64,000 nucleotides of DNA from Stigmatella aurantiaca DW4/3-1 (GCF_000165485.1 NC_014623.1:8946893-9010892), one strand, 5' to 3'; shown: positions 9,155 through 18,438, numbered from the stretch's first letter. Notes: generated by a model not told the origin, from the sequence alone. Numbers and translations are program-made.

Positions 9155-10336
9155 TTACGGGCTGCCCACGGCCTTCAGGCGGGTGCGGCCCGCGAGGGCC
9201 TCACGCAGCGCATCCTTCTTGTCGGTGCGCTCCCAGGTGAACTCTTTCTCGGAGCGGCCGAAGTGCCCGTACGCGGCGGTCTTCTGGTAGATGGGCCGCA
9301 GCAGGTCCAGGTGCTCGATAATCTCGCGCGGACGCAGGCCGAACACCTGGCGCACCGCCAGAGCAATCTTCTCTTCCGGCACGGTGGACGTGCCGAACGT
9401 CTCCACCATCACGCTCACCGGCTCGGCGACCCCGATGGCGTAGGAGACCTGCACCTCGCACCGGCGGGCCAGACCCGCGGCCACCACGTTCTTGGCGATG
9501 TAGCGCCCCATGTACGCCGCGGAGCGGTCCACCTTGGACGGGTCCTTGCCAGAGAAGGCGCCGCCGCCGTGACGGCCCATGCCGCCGTAGGTGTCGACGA
9601 TGATCTTCCGGCCCGTCACGCCCGAGTCGCCCATGGGGCCACCCACCACGAAGCGGCCGGTGGGGTTGATGAAGAACTTGGTCTTCTTGTCGATGAGCTT
9701 GGCCGGCAGCGCCCGGGCGATGACGTCCTCGCGCAGCGCCTCGTGGATCTTCTTGTTGGAGATCTCCTCGGCGTGCTGCGTGGACACCACCACGGTGTCG
9801 ATGCGCACCGGGCGCCCCTCGCGGTACTCCACCGAGACCTGGCTCTTGCCGTCCGGACGGATCCACGGGTGCGCCTTGCGGCGGACCTCGGACAGCCGCC
9901 GGGTGAGGGCGTGGGCATAGTGGATGGGGGCCGGCATCAGCTCCGGCGTCTCATCGCAGGCATAGCCGAACATCATTCCCTGGTCGCCGGCACCCTGGTC
10001 CTTCTTGTTGTCCACGCCGCGGGCGATGTCCTGGCTCTGGCCCTCGATGGCCACCATCACGCCACAGGTGTGGCCGTCATAGCCCATGGAGCTGTCGGTG
10101 TAGCCGATGCGGCAGATGGTCCCACGGACGATCTTGGGGATATCGACGTAGCAGTTCGTGGTCACCTCGCCCGCGACGATGGCGAGTCCGGTCTTGACCA
10201 GGGTCTCCACGGCGACGCGCGCCTGCGGATCCTTGGCGATGATGGAATCCAGCACACCATCGGAGATCTGATCGGCGATCTTGTCCGGGTGGCCTTCAGT
10301 GACGGATTCGGACGTGAACAGGAAGTCGGTAGGCAT
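9155..10336 (-). CDS. metK: S-adenosylmethionine synthetase
   Basis: A 393-residue cytoplasmic enzyme making SAM from methionine and ATP. Signatures: [20 protein letters not shown] at the N-terminus (ATP-binding His and metal Asp), [12 protein letters not shown], and [19 protein letters not shown] with the P-loop-like GGGAFSGKD. Length and domain order are normal. The 226-bp divergent region to the MlaC-like gene must hold its promoter; I could not fold a known SAM riboswitch class there with confidence. Confidence 0.97.
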   Translation of the reverse strand: MPTDFLFTSESVTEGHPDKIADQISDGVLDSIIAKDPQARVAVETLVKTGLAIVAGEVTTNCYVDIPKIVRGTICRIGYTDSSMGYDGHTCGVMVAIEGQSQDIARGVDNKKDQGAGDQGMMFGYACDETPELMPAPIHYAHALTRRLSEVRRKAHPWIRPDGKSQVSVEYREGRPVRIDTVVVSTQHAEEISNKKIHEALREDVIARALPAKLIDKKTKFFINPTGRFVVGGPMGDSGVTGRKIIVDTYGGMGRHGGGAFSGKDPSKVDRSAAYMGRYIAKNVVAAGLARRCEVQVSYAIGVAEPVSVMVETFGTSTVPEEKIALAVRQVFGLRPREIIEHLDLLRPIYQKTAAYGHFGRSEKEFTWERTDKKDALREALAGRTRLKAVGSP

Positions 10337-10562
10337 GTCTTCTCGGAAATGACGGGCAGGCGAAAACCAGGAAAGGACTGAACACTAGACGTGAGCAACT
10401 TGGCGAGTCAAACACCTCGCGGCTGGGGAGAATTCAACGCACGAGGCCAACCGGCCAGGCAGGAACGGGGGAAAGTGCCTGGGGTGAATTTTGCGCGGCG
10501 TGGCGCGTTCCCTTGAGCTACAGGAAGCCCCCGCTTTCTGACGAGAGGAACCAAGGATCCGT

Positions 10563-11147
10563 ATGAACGTCCGCTCCCGAACCGTCCCCCTCCTGGCAGC
10601 CCTTCTCTTGGCCCTCCCGGCGCTCGCCGCCCCGGGAGAAGAGGTCGCCAAGCCCGTGAAGAGCATGGTCCAGTCCGTGCGCTACGGAAAGGACCTGGCC
10701 GCCATCAAGTTCATGGACAGCGAGCAGCAGGCGCGCTTCTTGGTAGGCGAGGACTGGGACAAGGGCACCGAGGCCCAGCGCAAAGAGTTCCTCCAGCTCT
10801 TTCAAACCCTCTTCGCCAAGATTGCCTTCCCCAAGGTGCGCGACAATTTCAAGAACCTCGCCGCCATCAACTATGGCGAGCCCGAGGTGGCCGGTGGCGA
10901 CGCCAAGCTGGCCTCCACGGTCGTCATCCAGCACCCCATGAAGAAGCAGGAGCTGAAGCTCAAGTACAGCCTGATCAAGGACAAGGCAGCCTGGAAGGTG
11001 GTGGACGTGGTGGTGCTGGGAGACTCCATGCTGACCGGCATCCGGGATGACCAGGTCCGCCCCCTCCTCCAGGAAGGCGGCTGGGACGCGCTGCTCAAGG
11101 CGATGCGCGAGAAGGACCAGGAACTGGCCAAGGTGCCGCTGAAGTAG
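10563..11147 (+). CDS. MlaC/Ttg2D-like periplasmic phospholipid-binding protein
   Basis: A 194-residue secreted protein: signal peptide MNVRSRTVPLLAALLLALPALAAP in form (about 22 residues, ending ALA), then an all alpha/beta MlaC fold. EFLQLFQTLFAKIAF and KYSLIKDKAAWKVVDVVV with VLGDS are the conserved MlaC segments; the latter is the VVDV.ieG.S motif of the family. MlaC proteins ferry phospholipids between the inner and outer membrane. No mlaFEDB genes adjoin it; instead a Gcr-type membrane protein and an MMPL/RND transporter follow, as in hopanoid or lipid trafficking loci. Confidence 0.85.
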   Translation: MNVRSRTVPLLAALLLALPALAAPGEEVAKPVKSMVQSVRYGKDLAAIKFMDSEQQARFLVGEDWDKGTEAQRKEFLQLFQTLFAKIAFPKVRDNFKNLAAINYGEPEVAGGDAKLASTVVIQHPMKKQELKLKYSLIKDKAAWKVVDVVVLGDSMLTGIRDDQVRPLLQEGGWDALLKAMREKDQELAKVPLK

Positions 11148-11182
11148 CCCGTGCCCCGCTGCCCCCTCTGCCACCAACCGGG

Positions 11183-11201
11183 CCCCTCCCCGTAGGAGGG
11201 G
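11183..11201 (+). terminator. Hairpin after the MlaC-like gene
   Basis: CCCCTCC (11183-11189) and GGAGGGG (11195-11201) form a 7-bp G/C stem with a 5-base loop 36 bp after the stop codon. No U tract, as is common in this GC range. Confidence 0.45.
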
Positions 11202-11248
11202 GCCGGCAGGCCGTGTAGGCTCTGGCCTCCCTCGAACCTCGGCCGGTG

Positions 11249-13396
11249 ATGTCCGTTTCCCCGTCCCCCCCTCCTCCCGTTCGCAGCGAGCCCTCCTGCC
11301 GCGAGATGGACGCGTTCTGTCTGCGGTATGCCCCGCGCGCTCCGGGGCACGCGGCCGTGAGGGACCTGTGCCGGCTGCTGTATGTCATCCCCAGCGAGGA
11401 CCGGGAAGCCCGGGATGCCTGGGTCGAGCGCTGCATTGCGTGGCTGCGCGAGCCGCGCTCCGCCTCCGGGCTCCATGAGGAGGAAGAGCCCCAGCCCCTC
11501 GCCGCCTCCCGGCTGAAGCTGCTGGTCCGCGTGCTGGAGGGCGAGCGCGCCACGCGGTTGGCCCTGTCCCGGCTGGTGGGCGCCATCTGCGCCGAGGCGC
11601 ATGGCCTGAAGCTCTTCGCCCAGGTGGGGCTCGCGGACCATCCCGGCTTCCTCTCCGAGCTGACGGACCGCGTGCTGCAACGCCTCCTGCCGGCCCCGCC
11701 GGATCCCGAGCGCCTCTCGGACCTCCTGCTCCTGTTTCCGAAGCCCGAAGACGTCACCTGGCTGGAATCCCTGCCCGCGGGGTCCCTGGCCCGGCTCCTG
11801 GCCATGGTGGGAGAGCCCCCGCCCCCGCTGCCCGATCCCGGCATGGTGTTCCGGGCCCACCTCGTGGACGCGCTCGCGTTGCTGGCCACGCGGACCGCGG
11901 CGCTGGGACTGGACGAGGAGGTCCGCGATCGCAGCCCAGGCATGGCCTTCCGCGCCTCGCCCTTTCTGCGCTTGCGCCGCACGTGTGATGGCGTGCTCGC
12001 CCGGAACGCCGCGCCGGACACGCTCCGGGAGCTGGAAACCGCCGTGGCGGACTGCCGGAGCGTGACGGACACCGTCACCCAGCACCTGGAGCAATCCGGG
12101 CTGAGCGTGAAGCTGGTGTACCGCCTGGACTCCATCCGAGGCGGGCTGGATCGGATGGAGTCCATCGCGCGGGTGCTGGGGGCCTCGCCCGGCGAGGCGC
12201 GCTGCCGCGAGGGGCTGGCGCTGATCCTCCACCTGCTGCGCACGGCGCACGAGGAGCGCTCCGTCCGCGAGTTGGCGAAGACACACCTGCGGCTCATGGC
12301 GCGCACCACCATCGAGCGCGTCGGCCACTCGGCCGAGCACCCCCTCATCTCCACGCGGGCCGAGTTTCACTCCATGGTGCACTCGGCCTCGGGCGGCGGG
12401 CTGCTCGCCGCCATCACCGCCGCCCTCTGCCTCTTCCTCGACAAGCTGGCGATGGCCCCCTTCTTCACGGGCCTCCTCTCCACGTTCAACTACGCGGGCA
12501 GCTTCGTGCTGATGCAGTTCCTGGGCTTCACGCTGGCCGCCCGGCAACCCTCGATGACGGCCGCCATGCTGGCGGGGGCCATGGGCGGAAAGGGGCCCCG
12601 TCCAGGACGGCTGGAGCGGCTGGAGGAGCTCATCCCCTGCCTCACCCGCTCCCAGCTCGCGGCGCTGCTGGGCAACCTGAGCTGTGTCTTGCTCGCCTCG
12701 GTGGGCCTGACCCTCCTCTCCCACCATGCCACGGGCCAGCCCCTCCTCGCACCTGACCAGGCCCAGGCTGTGATCGACTCCCTCCATCCCTGGCGCAGCG
12801 CGACCCTGGCCTGGGCGGCCCTCACGGGGGTGCTGCTGTGGGTCGCCAGCCTGGCCTCGGGCTGGATGGAGAACTTCTTCGTCTACCGCCGCCTCCCCGA
12901 GGCCCTGGCCCACCACCGGGGCCTCCAACGGCTGCTGGGGGACACCGGTGCCCATGGCCTCGCGGGCTTCATGCTGCGCCACGTGGCGGGCATCGGTGGA
13001 GGAATCACACTGGGGGTGTTGCTGGCCGTGGTGCCCAAGGTGGGCTCCTTCTTCGGCCTGCCCCTGGAAGTGCGCCACGTCACCCTGTCCCTGGGCTCCC
13101 TGGCCCTGGCCGGAGGGGCCCTGGGCGCCCAGGCCGTGCTGACCTGGGGCTTCCTCGCCGCCCTGCTCGGAATCCTGGGCATCGCCGCCCTCAACATCGG
13201 CGTCTCCTTTGCCCTGGCGCTGACGGTGGCCCTGAGGGCGCGGGACATCTCCTCTCAGGAGAGCTGGCGGCTGCTGCGCTGGGTCGGATTGCGCCTGATG
13301 AAGGAGCCCCGCTCCTTCCTCCTGCCCCCCCCTGTTCCGCCCGCCCCCGCTGCCTCCGGTCAACCCGTTTCCGCGCCTGCCCAGACCGAGGGCTGA
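11249..13396 (+). CDS. Gcr-family ('site-specific recombinase', PF10136-like) membrane protein
   Basis: About 715 residues. The N-terminal half is helical and soluble-looking (to residue ~370); the C-terminal half has about seven hydrophobic segments beginning with GGGLLAAITAALCLFLDKLA and the conserved GFTLAARQPSMTAAMLAGAM, characteristic of PF10136. The family was named a site-specific recombinase after the gonococcal Gcr protein, but its many transmembrane helices and lack of recombinase catalytic residues make that name doubtful; a membrane function is more likely. GTG at 11246 immediately precedes the ATG used. It sits between the lipid carrier and the MMPL transporter genes. Confidence 0.8.
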   Translation: MSVSPSPPPPVRSEPSCREMDAFCLRYAPRAPGHAAVRDLCRLLYVIPSEDREARDAWVERCIAWLREPRSASGLHEEEEPQPLAASRLKLLVRVLEGERATRLALSRLVGAICAEAHGLKLFAQVGLADHPGFLSELTDRVLQRLLPAPPDPERLSDLLLLFPKPEDVTWLESLPAGSLARLLAMVGEPPPPLPDPGMVFRAHLVDALALLATRTAALGLDEEVRDRSPGMAFRASPFLRLRRTCDGVLARNAAPDTLRELETAVADCRSVTDTVTQHLEQSGLSVKLVYRLDSIRGGLDRMESIARVLGASPGEARCREGLALILHLLRTAHEERSVRELAKTHLRLMARTTIERVGHSAEHPLISTRAEFHSMVHSASGGGLLAAITAALCLFLDKLAMAPFFTGLLSTFNYAGSFVLMQFLGFTLAARQPSMTAAMLAGAMGGKGPRPGRLERLEELIPCLTRSQLAALLGNLSCVLLASVGLTLLSHHATGQPLLAPDQAQAVIDSLHPWRSATLAWAALTGVLLWVASLASGWMENFFVYRRLPEALAHHRGLQRLLGDTGAHGLAGFMLRHVAGIGGGITLGVLLAVVPKVGSFFGLPLEVRHVTLSLGSLALAGGALGAQAVLTWGFLAALLGILGIAALNIGVSFALALTVALRARDISSQESWRLLRWVGLRLMKEPRSFLLPPPVPPAPAASGQPVSAPAQTEG

Positions 13397-13474
13397 GAAT
13401 GTTGGCTGCCCCAGCGGGCGGGCACCCTGGCGGCGCTTCCGGGCAGCACCGTTTGCCGGTAGGGTCGCGCGCAC

Positions 13475-16084
13475 ATGAGTGCCTCACCCCATCCGCCCAA
13501 CCGCTTCGCCCTGGCCTACGCGGGATTGATGGTCCGCCGTCCGGGCATCATCCTGCTCGTCATCCTCACGCTGCTCGTGGCCTCCGTGTGGGCCACGCTG
13601 AAGCTGACCATCAACTCCAACCAGCTCGACCTCATCTCTCAAGAGCTGGACGAGGTGAAGGACGTCAAGCGCATCATCGACATGGTGGGCGGCAGCGGCC
13701 ACTTCATGCTGGCGCTGCGCTCCTCCGACGAGGCCACGCTCAAGCGCGTCTCGGATGACCTGGCGCAGATGATCCTCGCGGACAAGGAGCACGTCCGTTC
13801 CGTCAGCCACAAGCTGCCGGTCGAGTTCGCCCAGCAGAACATGGTCCTCTTCGTGAAGACGGAGGACCTGGCCGAAGGCAAGAAGCGCATCATGGCCTAC
13901 CTGAAGGACCAGCTGCGCCGCAACAACCCCTTCTTCATCGAGCTGAAGAAGACCGAGCCGGTGAAGCTGGAGCTGCAGGACCTGGTCGACAAGTACTCCA
14001 GCGTCGGCAAGCGGAGCATCCGCGACGACTACAACATCTCGCCCGATCGCAAGATGATCATGATGCTCATCAAGCCGATGTGGGACACCAACGAGATCGG
14101 CCGGACGAAGGACTACGTCGACAAGCTCAACCGCGACCTGGCGCAGTACTCGGCCTCGAACGCCGCGGGAGTGAAGCTGGTGGAGAACTATGACTTGATG
14201 GGCGATGCAAAGACGGTCGCCTATGGCTACACCGGCTCCTACAAGACGTCGCTGGATGATTCGTACGCCATCGACGAGTCGCTGACGCCCGTGGCCTTCA
14301 TCGCCTTCGCGTCCATCCTGCTCATCACCATCGCGTTCTTCCGCAAGTGGGCCCCCACGCTCATCGTGGTGAGCGGCATGGTGATTGGCACGCTCATCAC
14401 CCTGGGCTTCACCTACGCCACGGTGGGGGAGCTCAACATGATCACCAGCATCCTCGGTGGCATCCTGATGGGCTTCGGCATCGACTACGGCATCCACTTC
14501 GTGTTCCGCACGCGGCTGGAGCTGGGCGCGGGCAAGCCGTATGACGTGGCCATCCGGGACGCCATCATCAACGCGGGCAGGCCCGCGCTGGTGTCCGCGG
14601 TGGTGACCTCCGGCTCCTTCTTCGTGCTGATGGTGAGCGAGTTCCGGGGCTTCAGCCAGTTCGGCTTCCTGGCCGGCTGCGGCACGCTCATCCTGGGCTT
14701 CACCCTGTTCGCCTGGAGCCCGGCGCTGCTCTCGCTCGCGGGCCGCCTCAACCCCGCCCTGCCCGAGAAGCTCATCGGCACCATGAAGCCCCCGGCGTCG
14801 AGCAGTGCCACGGGCAAGGAGCTCCGCTTGCCCCGCCCCGGCCTGATGCTGGGCATCAGCTCCGTCATTGTCGCCCTGGTGTGCGCCGCCGCCGTGCCCT
14901 GGACCCAGGCGGAGCCCCCGCAGGGCAAGGCGCTCGGCTTCTTCGAGCGCCTGCAGTACGGCGTGCGCTTCAACTACAACACCCGCGCGCTCATGCCCGC
15001 GGGGCAGCCCTCGGTTCGCCTCCAGGACGAGATCAACGAGCGGTTCCAGATCTCCAGCGACCCCATCGCCGTCTACACGAAGACGCTGGAGGAGGCGAAA
15101 GAGGTCTACGACGAGCTGACGCAGAACCGTCAGAAGTACCCCTCCATCGACCAGGTGGTGAGCGTCTACACCTTCGTCCCGCCCCCGGAGACGGCCAAGG
15201 CCAACGCCAAGATCCTCGAGGAGTGGCAAGAGGAGCTGAAGGACATCGACGTGGAGGCGCTGCCACCGGAGATGCAGGAGAAGGCCGGCATCTTCATGAA
15301 GATGTTGGAGGCGCGGCCTTTCGACGTGACCGGCGTGCCGGAGCTCTACGCCCAGCAGTTCCGCCACCTGCCCACCTCGAAGCTGGAGAACCACGGCTTC
15401 CTGACGTTCATCTACCCGGGCGTGGACCTGTGGGACGGCAAGCTCATGCTCCAGTTCGCGGACGAGACGAGCGTCATCCACACCGCCTCCGGCAAGGCGT
15501 TCCGCGCCTCGGGCTCCGCGCAGCTCTACGCGCGGCTGGCGCGCATCGTGCTGGCCGATGGCCGGCTGACGGTGCTCCTGGCCACGCTGTGGATCCTCGT
15601 GATGCACTTCGCCGACTTCCGCAGCGTGCCCCTGGCGCTCGCCTCGGTCATCCCCCTCACGGTGGGGCTCGCGATGATGCTGGGGTTCATGTCGCTGTTC
15701 GATCTGCGGCTGAACTTCATGAACGTCATCATCCTGCCCATCCTCCTGGGCTTCGGGGTGAGCCACGGCCTGTACTTGCTCCACCGCTTCCTGGAAGGCA
15801 CCTCTCCGGTGGTGGCGCTGCGCAGCGTGGGTGCCGCCGTGGCCTCCTCCACGCTGACGGCGGTGGCGGGCTTCGGCGCCTTGCTGGCGGCCAGCCACAA
15901 CGGCCTGCGCTCCATGGGACTGGTGGCGTGCATTGGCCTCATCACCACGCTGCTGGTGTCCTTCACGGTGCTCGCCGCGGTGATGCAGTTGCTGCACGAC
16001 CGGCGCGTGAGAAAGGCCGGAGGACAGCCCCCGGGAGACACCTTGCCTCCTGGCGCGGCCAAGGATGAGACCCGGGCGGCCTGA
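13475..16084 (+). CDS. MMPL/RND superfamily transporter (HpnN-like)
   Basis: An 869-residue inner-membrane protein with two repeats of a large periplasmic loop followed by five or six transmembrane helices. TM1 is PGIILLVILTLLVASVWATL; the loop signatures GFGIDYGIHFVFR and GFGVSHGLYLLHRF mark the MMPL/SSD-like TM4 regions of each half. Charged residues in those helices fit proton-driven export. Related proteins (HpnN) move hopanoids or other lipids to the outer membrane; the substrate here is unknown. The gene lies 78 bp after the Gcr-type gene on the same strand. Confidence 0.88.
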   Translation: MSASPHPPNRFALAYAGLMVRRPGIILLVILTLLVASVWATLKLTINSNQLDLISQELDEVKDVKRIIDMVGGSGHFMLALRSSDEATLKRVSDDLAQMILADKEHVRSVSHKLPVEFAQQNMVLFVKTEDLAEGKKRIMAYLKDQLRRNNPFFIELKKTEPVKLELQDLVDKYSSVGKRSIRDDYNISPDRKMIMMLIKPMWDTNEIGRTKDYVDKLNRDLAQYSASNAAGVKLVENYDLMGDAKTVAYGYTGSYKTSLDDSYAIDESLTPVAFIAFASILLITIAFFRKWAPTLIVVSGMVIGTLITLGFTYATVGELNMITSILGGILMGFGIDYGIHFVFRTRLELGAGKPYDVAIRDAIINAGRPALVSAVVTSGSFFVLMVSEFRGFSQFGFLAGCGTLILGFTLFAWSPALLSLAGRLNPALPEKLIGTMKPPASSSATGKELRLPRPGLMLGISSVIVALVCAAAVPWTQAEPPQGKALGFFERLQYGVRFNYNTRALMPAGQPSVRLQDEINERFQISSDPIAVYTKTLEEAKEVYDELTQNRQKYPSIDQVVSVYTFVPPPETAKANAKILEEWQEELKDIDVEALPPEMQEKAGIFMKMLEARPFDVTGVPELYAQQFRHLPTSKLENHGFLTFIYPGVDLWDGKLMLQFADETSVIHTASGKAFRASGSAQLYARLARIVLADGRLTVLLATLWILVMHFADFRSVPLALASVIPLTVGLAMMLGFMSLFDLRLNFMNVIILPILLGFGVSHGLYLLHRFLEGTSPVVALRSVGAAVASSTLTAVAGFGALLAASHNGLRSMGLVACIGLITTLLVSFTVLAAVMQLLHDRRVRKAGGQPPGDTLPPGAAKDETRAA

Positions 16085-16127
16085 GCCCCGGAGCTCTCCA
16101 GGCACAGAAGGACACGTTGTGAATGGA

Positions 16128-16151
16128 GGCTCCACCGTGCACGGTGGGGCC
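16128..16151. other. Near-perfect 24-bp palindrome upstream of lipoprotein gene
   Basis: CCACCGTG (16132-16139) abuts CACGGTGG (16140-16147), and GGC/GCC extend the dyad on both sides after one T/G mismatch. It begins 43 bp after the transporter stop and ends 14 bp before the next ATG, so it could be a terminator, an operator, or a leader hairpin over the ribosome-binding region. Confidence 0.5.
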
Positions 16152-16165
16152 GGGAGAGGGACAAC

Positions 16166-16765
16166 ATGACGACGAAGCCAATCGCGCTCACGCTGGGGCT
16201 GGCCTTGCTGGCGGGCTGCTCCGCGGTGAAAAAGAGCACCATCCGTCCGGACTACGAGCAGGTGGACAAGCAGCGCGTGAAGCGGCTGGCGGTGGTGACC
16301 CAGCCGCTGCCCGATGGCCAGCAAGCGGTGGGGGACCTGTGGAGCCTCATCGCCCGCCAGTACGTCAACCAGAACCGGGACTTCCTGGTGAAGGAGCACG
16401 CCGCCACGTCCGGTCCCTTGGATGACGCGGGCATCCAGGCCCTGTGTGTCAACGGCATCGAGGGCGTGCTCTGGCTGCATCCTCAAGTGAAGCGCACCCA
16501 GAACGGGGCGGAGGCGGCGGTCCAGGCCCGGCTGGTGCGCTGCGGTGACGGCGAGGATGTCTGGAGCGCCGAGGCCGGCGGCAGCTGGGAGTCCCAGGAT
16601 CCGAAGTTCCGCGAGCGCACCGAGCAGTACATCTCGCAGTTCGGTCCCAGCGTGGAGCCCTACGTCGTCCCCTCCTACAAGCTGCTCATGGCCACGCTCA
16701 ACACGCTGCCCAACCCCCAGCTCACCGAGCAGGACATCGACGAGAAGATCGAGCTGGGAGAGTAG
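16166..16765 (+). CDS. Lipoprotein, MXAN_6521/LA_1396-like family
   Basis: A 199-residue protein with a lipobox (LALLAGCSA, Cys at about residue 18) and no second hydrophobic segment, so an outer- or inner-membrane-anchored periplasmic lipoprotein. KRLAVVTQPLPDG, IEGVLWLHPQVKR and VEPYVVPSYKLLMATLNTLP look like the family found in Myxococcus and Leptospira. The function is unknown; its place directly after the MMPL/RND transporter suggests a partner role. It is followed after 5 bp by mgtC-like gene, so the two are cotranscribed. The family assignment rests on memory of the pattern, not a search. Confidence 0.72.
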   Translation: MTTKPIALTLGLALLAGCSAVKKSTIRPDYEQVDKQRVKRLAVVTQPLPDGQQAVGDLWSLIARQYVNQNRDFLVKEHAATSGPLDDAGIQALCVNGIEGVLWLHPQVKRTQNGAEAAVQARLVRCGDGEDVWSAEAGGSWESQDPKFRERTEQYISQFGPSVEPYVVPSYKLLMATLNTLPNPQLTEQDIDEKIELGE

Positions 16766-16770
16766 CCCCC

Positions 16771-17271
16771 ATGGACGAGCGCACCGTCGTGCTTCGGCTC
16801 GGGCTGTCGGTGCTGCTCGGGGGCCTGCTGGGCCTGGAGCGCGAGCTGAGCGGCCAGAGCGCGGGCCTCCGGACGCACCTGCTCGTCAGCCTGGGCGCCT
16901 GTCTCTTCACCCTCTCCAGCATCGCCGCGGCGCACTCGCTGACGGAGTTTCCCTCCAACGCGGATGCGGACATCACCCGCATCGCCAGCCAGGTGGTGGT
17001 GGGCATTGGCTTCCTGGGGGGAGGGTCCATCCTGCGCCATGGGAACTCCGTCAAGGGGCTCACCACCGCCGCCAACCTCTGGCTCACCGCCTCCGTGGGA
17101 ATGGCCACGGGGATGGGCTTCTTCCTGGGCGCGCTCCTCACCGTGGCGCTGGCCCTGCTCGCGCTCGCGGGCCTGCGGCCCCTGGAGCGCGCCCTGCGGC
17201 ACCGGCGCCAGCGCATGCACCCCACCGAGACAAACGACGACGACGAATCCCCTCGGTCTCCCCCGGAGTGA
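16771..17271 (+). CDS. MgtC/SapB family membrane protein
   Basis: A 166-residue inner-membrane protein with the MgtC/SapB signature: RLGLSVLLGGLLGLERE, GLRTHLLVSLGACLF, RIASQVVVGIGFLGGGSIL and GLTTAANLWLTASVG. Four or five helices are evident. Family members affect magnesium homeostasis and membrane potential, sometimes by binding ATP synthase; this short form lacks the C-terminal cytoplasmic domain of Salmonella MgtC. It starts 5 bp after the lipoprotein gene. Confidence 0.92.
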   Translation: MDERTVVLRLGLSVLLGGLLGLERELSGQSAGLRTHLLVSLGACLFTLSSIAAAHSLTEFPSNADADITRIASQVVVGIGFLGGGSILRHGNSVKGLTTAANLWLTASVGMATGMGFFLGALLTVALALLALAGLRPLERALRHRRQRMHPTETNDDDESPRSPPE

Positions 17272-17505
17272 GATCGCTCACAGTGTTTCGTCAGCCTCGA
17301 CAATTCCTCCCTAATAGGAAGGTTGGATCCGAGGCACCCGGTCGTTGACGCAAAAAAAAGACGGCATTACCCTGTGTTTGGGTTTCACAAGCCGATCTCA
17401 CTTGGGATGAGAGCAGGTTCGCTCGGGCGTCCGAAGATCAAAAACCTCAAGGCCATTCGCGGACAGGGCGCTGGCAGCAGGTGAGCCGCCCTTCTCCCGC
17501 ACCTT

Positions 17506-17585
17506 GCCGGTCTCACGGACCGGCACGCTCCTAACCGTTTTCTGGCCCCGTGCGGTGCGAGGGCCAGCACGGGATTTGTCCCGTG
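17506..17585 (+). promoter_or_regulatory. Three tandem perfect stem-loops in leader of ABC ATPase gene
   Basis: The 345-bp gap 17272-17616 has no gene but contains three adjacent 7-bp perfect hairpins: GCCGGTC/GACCGGC (17506-17524), CTGGCCC/GGGCCAG (17542-17567) and CACGGGA/TCCCGTG (17568-17585), the last two touching. They end 31 bp before the ATG at 17617. An A-rich run (AAAAAAAA at about 17352) and a modest AT region near 17345-17450 may hold the promoter. A structured leader, attenuator or small RNA are all possible; it matches no riboswitch class I know. Confidence 0.5.
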
Positions 17586-17616
17586 GCGTGTTCACCGCTG
17601 CAGGGGGTCATGCGTC

Positions 17617-18342
17617 ATGATCGAGGCCAAGGAGCTGACCAAGAACTATCCGACGTCCACCGCGGTTCGCGGGGTGAGCCTCCACGTTCGCCCCGGCGAA
17701 GTCGTGGGTGTGGTGGGTCCCCACGGGGCGGGAAAAACCACGCTGCTGCGCATGTTGGCCGGGCTGCTAGCGCCTTCCTCGGGCGAGGCCAACGTGGCGG
17801 GCGTGAGCACCGCGACCCAGCCCTTCCGCATCAAGAGCCGCGTGGGCTTCGTCTCTGGAGACGTGCCCCTGCCGCCCCACCCCACGCCACGCGAGCTGCT
17901 CATCCAGCAGGGCCAGCTTCAGGGCCTGAGCGAGGAGGTGCTGGCACGCCGCCTGGAGGATCTGATCAACACCTTCGAGATGGAGCGCTTCGCGGCGCTG
18001 CCCTGCGCGACCCTGACGGCCGAGCAGCGGCAGCGGACCAACCTGGCGTGCGCCTTCATGAAGGATCCGGCGGTGCTCATCCTGGATGAGCCCACGCTGT
18101 CGCTGGACATGCTCAGCGCGCGCTTCCTGCACATCACCATCCGCGCGGCGCGGGAGGCGGGCCTGTCCGTGCTGCTCTCCACGAGCGCGCTGGGGGACGC
18201 CGAGTCGCTGTGTGACCGGGTGGTCCTGCTCCACCGCGGCACGGTGCTGGACCAGGGCACCATCCCCGAGGTGTGCGGCCACATCGGGGTGCGCTCCCTC
18301 TCGGACGCCTTCCTCTGGCACCTGCCCCAACTGTCCGCCTGA
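17617..18342 (+). CDS. ABC transporter ATP-binding protein (NatA/CcmA-like), orphan
   Basis: A 241-residue nucleotide-binding domain. Walker A is GPHGAGKTT, the Q-loop lies near SGDVPLPP, Walker B is VLILDEP followed by TLSLD. The signature motif is LTAEQRQRTNLA rather than LSGGQ, which is unusual, and the switch His seems replaced (STSALGDAE where a T.H.xxE is expected). No permease gene adjoins it on either side. It may serve an unlinked permease or have a non-transport role. It stands alone behind a long structured leader. Confidence 0.82.
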   Translation: MIEAKELTKNYPTSTAVRGVSLHVRPGEVVGVVGPHGAGKTTLLRMLAGLLAPSSGEANVAGVSTATQPFRIKSRVGFVSGDVPLPPHPTPRELLIQQGQLQGLSEEVLARRLEDLINTFEMERFAALPCATLTAEQRQRTNLACAFMKDPAVLILDEPTLSLDMLSARFLHITIRAAREAGLSVLLSTSALGDAESLCDRVVLLHRGTVLDQGTIPEVCGHIGVRSLSDAFLWHLPQLSA

Positions 18343-18410
18343 CGCCACATGCCCTTCCCCAGAGGGCTGATCGGCGGAGAACACCGCGACAACACGCCGC
18401 AGGGACGGCA

Positions 18411-18435
18411 GGGGGCACCTCGTTAGAGTGCCCCC
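18411..18435 (+). promoter_or_regulatory. Perfect 8-bp inverted repeat over the ribosome-binding region
   Basis: GGGGGCAC (18411-18418) and GTGCCCCC (18428-18435) flank a 9-base spacer and end 3 bp before the ATG at 18439. As RNA it would form a stem at the initiation site; as DNA it could be an operator. Confidence 0.5.
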
Positions 18436-18438
18436 GCC

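Noticed and set aside
10337-10562. Possible SAM or SAH riboswitch upstream of metK
   Set aside because: I could not find the conserved core of SAM-I, SAM-II, SAM-IV or SAH classes by eye; only ordinary GC-rich sequence and AT-richer patches are seen.
11249-13396. 'Site-specific recombinase' as evidence of a mobile element
   Set aside because: The protein is a polytopic membrane protein with no recombinase catalytic residues and no flanking repeats; the family name is historical.
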